A DNA stretch of 45,961 nucleotides from contig CAYFFO010000017.1 of NCBI GenBank assembly GCA_964342485.1, positions 1 through 45,961 of the forward strand, read 5' to 3'. Every line of letters starts with the position of its first letter. The stretch's first letter is position 1. The stretch is from CAYFFO01 sp964342485 (GTDB lineage: Bacteria; Chloroflexota; Dehalococcoidia; Lucifugimonadales; CAJWER01). Below the pieces are notes generated by a model, which was given only the letters and a program-made list of their open reading frames with translations, made no database searches and had not been told where the DNA came from. This document shows positions 41,942 through 45,961 of the stretch, one piece after another. The position numbers and the translations under genes were made by a program.

Positions 41942-44896
41942 CTAGTTGCTTTTATCCAGGTCTAAAGTACTCATACTCTTGCTATTGACTATTTTCTTGT
42001 AATCTTTTAGCAGGGTTTCAATTTGGCTTGATAGGTGTTCAAATACTGCATATGAATTCTTGGTAGGCGCGGCATCAGCGCTTTCAACTACGCTTATAAG
42101 CGTAGCCAAAGCTTCAACAAGTTTTGGTAGTGGAGTTCCCATTTGGCCTCTTTCACTGGTGTTCCATGTGGAGATTAATCTGTCTTCCAATCCATTTAGA
42201 TTTGAAACGATGTCTTTTAAGGAAATAATTAAAACAGGATCGGTTTTCAAATCTGATTGTTCTTCAATATATGAGAGTAATTTTGTCCTAGTACTGCGCA
42301 GTTGATTGACTGTCTCATTGGTTGCGGTAATAGAATCCCTAATCTTTAGCAGTAACTCGAGTTGATTTTCAAGATCTTGTTGTGATGCTTCAGATTTAGG
42401 ATCTTGTTTTATTTCAAAATCTTGAATCAGTGTTTCGTTTGATATTTCCAGTTTGATTGAATAGTTTCCTGGTACAACTAATGGGCCATCAGGACTAGGT
42501 CCAGCTATTAATTTATTTGCTTTATCTTCAGGAGCGGGTTTTGGACCTTGGTAACGTAGATTCCATATGAAATGATTTATTCCAACTTCATTAGGAATTT
42601 TTGATTTTCCGTCTTTTTTTATTCCAGAGAATTTAGCGATAACTGATTGGTCAGATTTATAAATTGTTATAACAGGGTCAACTGGATGCTTTTCTTTAAC
42701 GTAATATTTAAAGATTATTCCGTTGGGTGTTGTTTCACCCGAATCTAAAAATGTTCGATTGATTCTAGGATCAGTCTGTTGATTTTCTAAAAATGTTGCT
42801 GGGATTCCCAGTGCAACCCAGTAGTTTTTACCAGGGCCTATCCTTTCAGCTGCGATCTCTCCGAGTATTTTAGTTGTTCTGAATGTTGTTCTTGGCTTAA
42901 AAAGGAAACATGCCTTAGATGTAGTATCTTTACTCAATTGGTGTAGAGGGCTTAAATCATCAAGGATCCAAAACGATCTTCCATGTGTAGCTACTATAAG
43001 ATCCTGGTCTTTGATTACTAAGTCATGGATAGGAGTTACGGGTAGATTAGACTGAAACGATTGCCATGAAGTTCCTGAATCCATTGAAACGTAAATCCCG
43101 TTTTCACAACCTGCGAATAGTAATCCAGGCCTGTCTGGGTCTTCACGAATTGCTCGTACAAATTCATCTTCTGGAATCCCTGTCGTGATCTTTTCCCAAT
43201 TTTTGCCCTCGTCACGTGTCCTGTACAGGTAAGGTGAATAGTCATCCAGTTTATAGTTCCACGCTGCCAGATATGCTGTTGAAGGATCATGTCTCGACAA
43301 CTCAATCATACTGATAGTTGCCCATTTGGGTAAACCATCAGGTGTGACTTCTGTCCATGACAAACCATTGTCACGGGAAACGTGGACAAGGCCATCGTCT
43401 GATCCGCTCCAGAGGATTCCTGGTTCATGGTAAGATTCTGCAAGCGAAAATATTGTGCAGTAGACTTCCGCACCTGAAACATCTCTACTAATTGGCCCAC
43501 CACCAGGCTGTCCCTTTTCGGGATCATTTTGGGTTAGGTCTGGAGATATAGTTTCCCAAGTAGTTCCTTCATCGCTCGATTTAAAAACTCTGTTTGCAGC
43601 CACGTAGAGTATGTCAGGATTGTGAGGAGATATCACTATTGGAAAAGTCCACTGAAATCGATATTTCATGTCACGAGCGCCGAGCCCGTAAGACATCTCT
43701 GGCCAAACTGTGATGATACGCGATTCTTTGGTTTCGTGGTTATATCTAAGTAGAGCTCCTCCGCCTCCAGGAGCGCTACCAATTGCTCCTGAATAAACTA
43801 TGTTGGGTTTATTGGGGTGAACTGCTATGTATCCACTTTCTGATGGTCCAACTGAATAACTTTCACTTAGTGGGATAGCTCCNNNNNNNNNNNNNNNNNN
43901 NNNNNNNNNNNNNNNNNNNNNNNNNNNNNNNNNNNNNNNNNNNNNNNNNNNNNNNNNNNNNNNNNNNNNNNNNNNNNNNNNNGGTAAAGTCCACATTGTG
44001 TCAGGTTCGGTTGGATGGGCAAAAATATGATGGTGATAAAATGGCCGTTGACGCACTATAGAGCTGTCGTTCATACGTTCCCAGTTGTCTCCATAATTAT
44101 CTGATTTTAAAAGGGCGCCGTCTTTCGCTTCTACAATTGTCCATACTCTCCCAGGTTTTGCTGGAGACATACTTACTCCGATCCTACCTTTGATACCATC
44201 AGGCATACCGGGATTGTTAGTTAGATCGCTCCACGTATTTCCTCCATCCATAGATCTCCACAGTCCACTTTCCGGCCCTGCACTTAACAAGCTCCAGGGA
44301 GTACGGAGTACTTGGTAGATTGAAGCAAAAAGAATATTAGGATTGCCCGTATCCATCGAAAGGTCGATTGCACCGGCATTAGGGCTCTTGAACAATATAT
44401 GTTCCCATGACCTTCCAGCGTCTTTAGTTCTGAAAATACCACGTTGATTGTTTGGCCCAAATGCATGTCCCAAAGCTGCCACATAAATTTGGTTCGGATC
44501 TTTAGGATGGATTCGTATGCGGGAGATATGACGGGTATCTGTGAGTCCAATATTTTCCCATGTGTTGCCATGATTAGTTGAACGATATACACCATCACCG
44601 TGTGAAACATCACTTCTTATACAAGCTTCACCAGTGCCAGCATATATTATTGAAGGGTCAGATTCTGAAACTGCAAGAGCGCCGATAGAAGAAGAACTAA
44701 GATAACCATCTGAAATATTTTCCCAGTACAATCCTCCATCTTCGGTTTTCCAGATTCCACCGGCGCAGGCTCCAAAATAAAAAGTCTGCTTATCTACAGG
44801 ATCGCCTGCTACAGCTACAACACGCCCACCGCGATGAGGGCCTATAGACCTCCATCTCAATGTCTTTAACAGCTCAGAATTAAGATCCATATTCAT
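41942..44896 (-). CDS. Large Asp-box (BNR/sortilin-like) beta-propeller protein, interrupted by gap
   Basis: About 984 residues including the gap. At least nine Asp-box turns (S/T-x-D-x-G-x-x-W) are visible: TEDGGLYW, STNHGNTW, TKDAGRSW, SMDGGNTW, SDNYGDNW, SSDEGTTW, SRDNGLSW, TRDEGKNW and SMDSGTSW. This implies a double propeller as in VPS10/sortilin-like and xyloglucanase-like proteins. The C-terminal third (about 700-984) has GINHFIWNLRYQGPKP and VVPGNYSIKLEI beta-sandwich segments, then a helical coiled stretch (about 830-960). No signal peptide is seen (MNMDLNSELLKTLRWRSIG), which is odd because such proteins are often exported. The reading frame is kept across the 100-N gap. Confidence 0.85.
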   Translation of the reverse strand: MNMDLNSELLKTLRWRSIGPHRGGRVVAVAGDPVDKQTFYFGACAGGIWKTEDGGLYWENISDGYLSSSSIGALAVSESDPSIIYAGTGEACIRSDVSHGDGVYRSTNHGNTWENIGLTDTRHISRIRIHPKDPNQIYVAALGHAFGPNNQRGIFRTKDAGRSWEHILFKSPNAGAIDLSMDTGNPNILFASIYQVLRTPWSLLSAGPESGLWRSMDGGNTWSDLTNNPGMPDGIKGRIGVSMSPAKPGRVWTIVEAKDGALLKSDNYGDNWERMNDSSIVRQRPFYHHHIFAHPTEPDTMWTLXXXXXXXXXXXXXXXXXXXXXXXXXXXXXXXXXXGAIPLSESYSVGPSESGYIAVHPNKPNIVYSGAIGSAPGGGGALLRYNHETKESRIITVWPEMSYGLGARDMKYRFQWTFPIVISPHNPDILYVAANRVFKSSDEGTTWETISPDLTQNDPEKGQPGGGPISRDVSGAEVYCTIFSLAESYHEPGILWSGSDDGLVHVSRDNGLSWTEVTPDGLPKWATISMIELSRHDPSTAYLAAWNYKLDDYSPYLYRTRDEGKNWEKITTGIPEDEFVRAIREDPDRPGLLFAGCENGIYVSMDSGTSWQSFQSNLPVTPIHDLVIKDQDLIVATHGRSFWILDDLSPLHQLSKDTTSKACFLFKPRTTFRTTKILGEIAAERIGPGKNYWVALGIPATFLENQQTDPRINRTFLDSGETTPNGIIFKYYVKEKHPVDPVITIYKSDQSVIAKFSGIKKDGKSKIPNEVGINHFIWNLRYQGPKPAPEDKANKLIAGPSPDGPLVVPGNYSIKLEISNETLIQDFEIKQDPKSEASQQDLENQLELLLKIRDSITATNETVNQLRSTRTKLLSYIEEQSDLKTDPVLIISLKDIVSNLNGLEDRLISTWNTSERGQMGTPLPKLVEALATLISVVESADAAPTKNSYAVFEHLSSQIETLLKDYKKIVNSKSMSTLDLDKSN
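43883..43982. other. Assembly gap (100 N)
   Basis: Exactly 100 N within the Asp-box protein; coding frame is consistent on both sides, but the true length is unknown. Confidence 0.99.
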
Positions 44897-44930
44897 CTAC
44901 TCCCCAAATTCTTATTCTCGGATACTGGCG

Positions 44931-45961
44931 CTATTTCGTGATAGGTAATTTAACTACTTTGTTCTCAGAGGCAGACTGAAGCGCGGCCAGAGTGATTTCA
45001 AGAGTAGTACGGGCTTCTTCTGCTGAACACATTGGTTTAACATCGTTTATGATGCATTCAATAAAGTGGTCTACAGTGTCGTACAGGTTTTTACTAGGTC
45101 CAAATTTGATAGTTTTTGAACCAGATTTACCGTATGAAACCCATCTGGGTCGGTTTGCGTCTAAGTATGACATGCCATGGCTCCCCATAATTCTAATGTT
45201 CATGTCTCCGCCGTAACCGTTAATATGAGGTATTGATGTCCTTCCTATTGAGGTAGTCGCTATAATCCCTTGTTCCAGGTTCATTGTAATAAATCCGAGG
45301 TCTTCAACGTTGTTTTGTTTCGCATTTTCAAAGAAGAATGAGCCGGTAGCACAATAAACGCTCTTGGGTTTACTTGGTATCAAGTACATAAGGGCGTCAA
45401 TTGGATACATTGCATGATTCATAAATTCCCCAATATCTGCGGCTTTGAGTCCTGCTCCTACAATCCATTCACTATGAATTGCCCAAGGCAAACCGATGTC
45501 TCCCTTCTTTAGAGATTGACGTGCATTTACTATAGGAGGGGCAAACCTGTAGTTATGACCAACCATAAGTTTGACCCGATGTCGATTTACGCTTTTTATT
45601 ATTTTGTCTGCATCAGACAAGGTACTAGCCATGGGTTTATCAATGAATATATGCTTGCCCGCCGATGCAATTTTTTCTACTAGACTTGCTCTTCGTTCAA
45701 ATGGACTAGTAAGAGTGATTGCGTCAATATCGGTTCTTGAAAGTACATCGTCTAGGCTTTCTATAAAAGGCACTCCTAGTTTGCTTGCCCCATCTTTGTT
45801 TCCCTGCTGAGTTTTTTCAGGTGTGCCTCTTCCGGTAGCTGGTGGAGGGTTGTCTTCAGTGACAGCTACTATACGGGCTCTAGGGTTTTCATAAAATCCT
45901 TCTGCGAAACTTTGATTCATTCCATTTAGGCTAACAACCGCGACGTTAATGATTTGGTTAT
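44931..45961 (-). CDS. Gfo/Idh/MocA-family oxidoreductase, 5' end beyond the window
   Basis: NAD(P)-dependent sugar or cyclitol dehydrogenase family. The in-frame ATG at 45920 is not the true start: the frame stays open to the window edge and reads NQIINVAVVSLNG just before it, which is the first Rossmann strand and glycine turn. Further motifs are IVAVTEDNPPP, EKIASAGKHIFIDKPMAS with the catalytic Lys of the KP motif, and HNYRFAPP. The NVAVVSLNGMN turn lacks the classical GxGxxG. A C-terminal alpha/beta domain with a histidine-containing helix (FMNHAMYPIDALMYL) follows. It ends 34 bases before the Asp-box gene and probably shares its transcript. Confidence 0.9.
   Translation of the reverse strand, partial: NQIINVAVVSLNGMNQSFAEGFYENPRARIVAVTEDNPPPATGRGTPEKTQQGNKDGASKLGVPFIESLDDVLSRTDIDAITLTSPFERRASLVEKIASAGKHIFIDKPMASTLSDADKIIKSVNRHRVKLMVGHNYRFAPPIVNARQSLKKGDIGLPWAIHSEWIVGAGLKAADIGEFMNHAMYPIDALMYLIPSKPKSVYCATGSFFFENAKQNNVEDLGFITMNLEQGIIATTSIGRTSIPHINGYGGDMNIRIMGSHGMSYLDANRPRWVSYGKSGSKTIKFGPSKNLYDTVDHFIECIINDVKPMCSAEEARTTLEITLAALQSASENKVVKLPITK

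Noticed and set aside
44931..45920. ATG 45920 as the start of the Gfo/Idh/MocA gene
   Set aside because: The open frame upstream encodes the first Rossmann strand up to the window edge, so the gene is truncated by the window, not complete.

Overview
The window looks like a scaffold from an uncultivated, aerobic, heterotrophic bacterium. It is AT-rich (roughly 40% GC by eye) and carries three runs of exactly 100 N, the usual mark of scaffold gaps of unknown size. Chloroflexota, plausibly the marine SAR202 group, is the best guess. The reasons are the valine/glutamate/lysine-rich linker behind the lipoprotein signal of the ABC binding protein, the 234-residue protein at 30426 that I remember from Dehalococcoidia-like genomes, and the mix of sarcosine oxidase, FMN oxidoreductase, fumarylacetoacetate-hydrolase and beta-propeller genes. 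This placement is inference, not a computed result.

Layout. 1-58 is a partial tRNA-Lys. 282-8058 (+) is a complete caa3-type cytochrome c oxidase locus: heme A biosynthesis (ctaA, ctaB), subunits II (with fused cytochrome c), I, III and IV, assembly factor CtaG, a small two-helix membrane protein and a SCO copper chaperone. 8071-10699 (-) holds leuB, purN and a probable haloacetate dehalogenase in one tight unit. 10914-16137 (+) is heterotetrameric sarcosine oxidase soxBDAG. 16194-29799 is an accessory region with three diverged copies of a beta-propeller (GH32/43-like) family, an SDR dehydrogenase, a GHL10-like protein, an oligopeptide-type ABC importer without ATPase genes, two PLP enzymes and a serine hydrolase. 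The SDR/propeller and GHL10/ABC units appear to be driven by divergent promoters whose -35 boxes overlap at 18450-18456. 29834-29910 is tRNA-Pro(GGG). 30011-33423 has a DUF503 protein, a conserved protein of unknown function, and hflK-hflC, where HflC carries an extra C-terminal domain. 33438-36797 (-) is a di-heme c-type oxidoreductase with an FG-GAP/ASPIC lipoprotein. 36957-41831 (+) is a catabolic set: tandem-domain RidA, an Old Yellow Enzyme, an HpcH/HpaI aldolase and two FAH-family enzymes. 41942-45961 (-) has a large Asp-box propeller protein and a Gfo/Idh/MocA dehydrogenase that runs off the window edge.

How it fits together. The respiratory locus supplies the terminal oxidase. The other regions look like oxidative scavenging of small organics: methylated amines through sarcosine oxidase, possibly haloacids, and sugar or sugar-acid derivatives through propeller enzymes, dehydrogenases, aldolase and FAH-type hydrolases. 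The least described part is the three-propeller locus with its associated transporter and enzymes. No stretch above 300 bases lacks a gene. I saw no insertion sequence, phage gene or CRISPR array.
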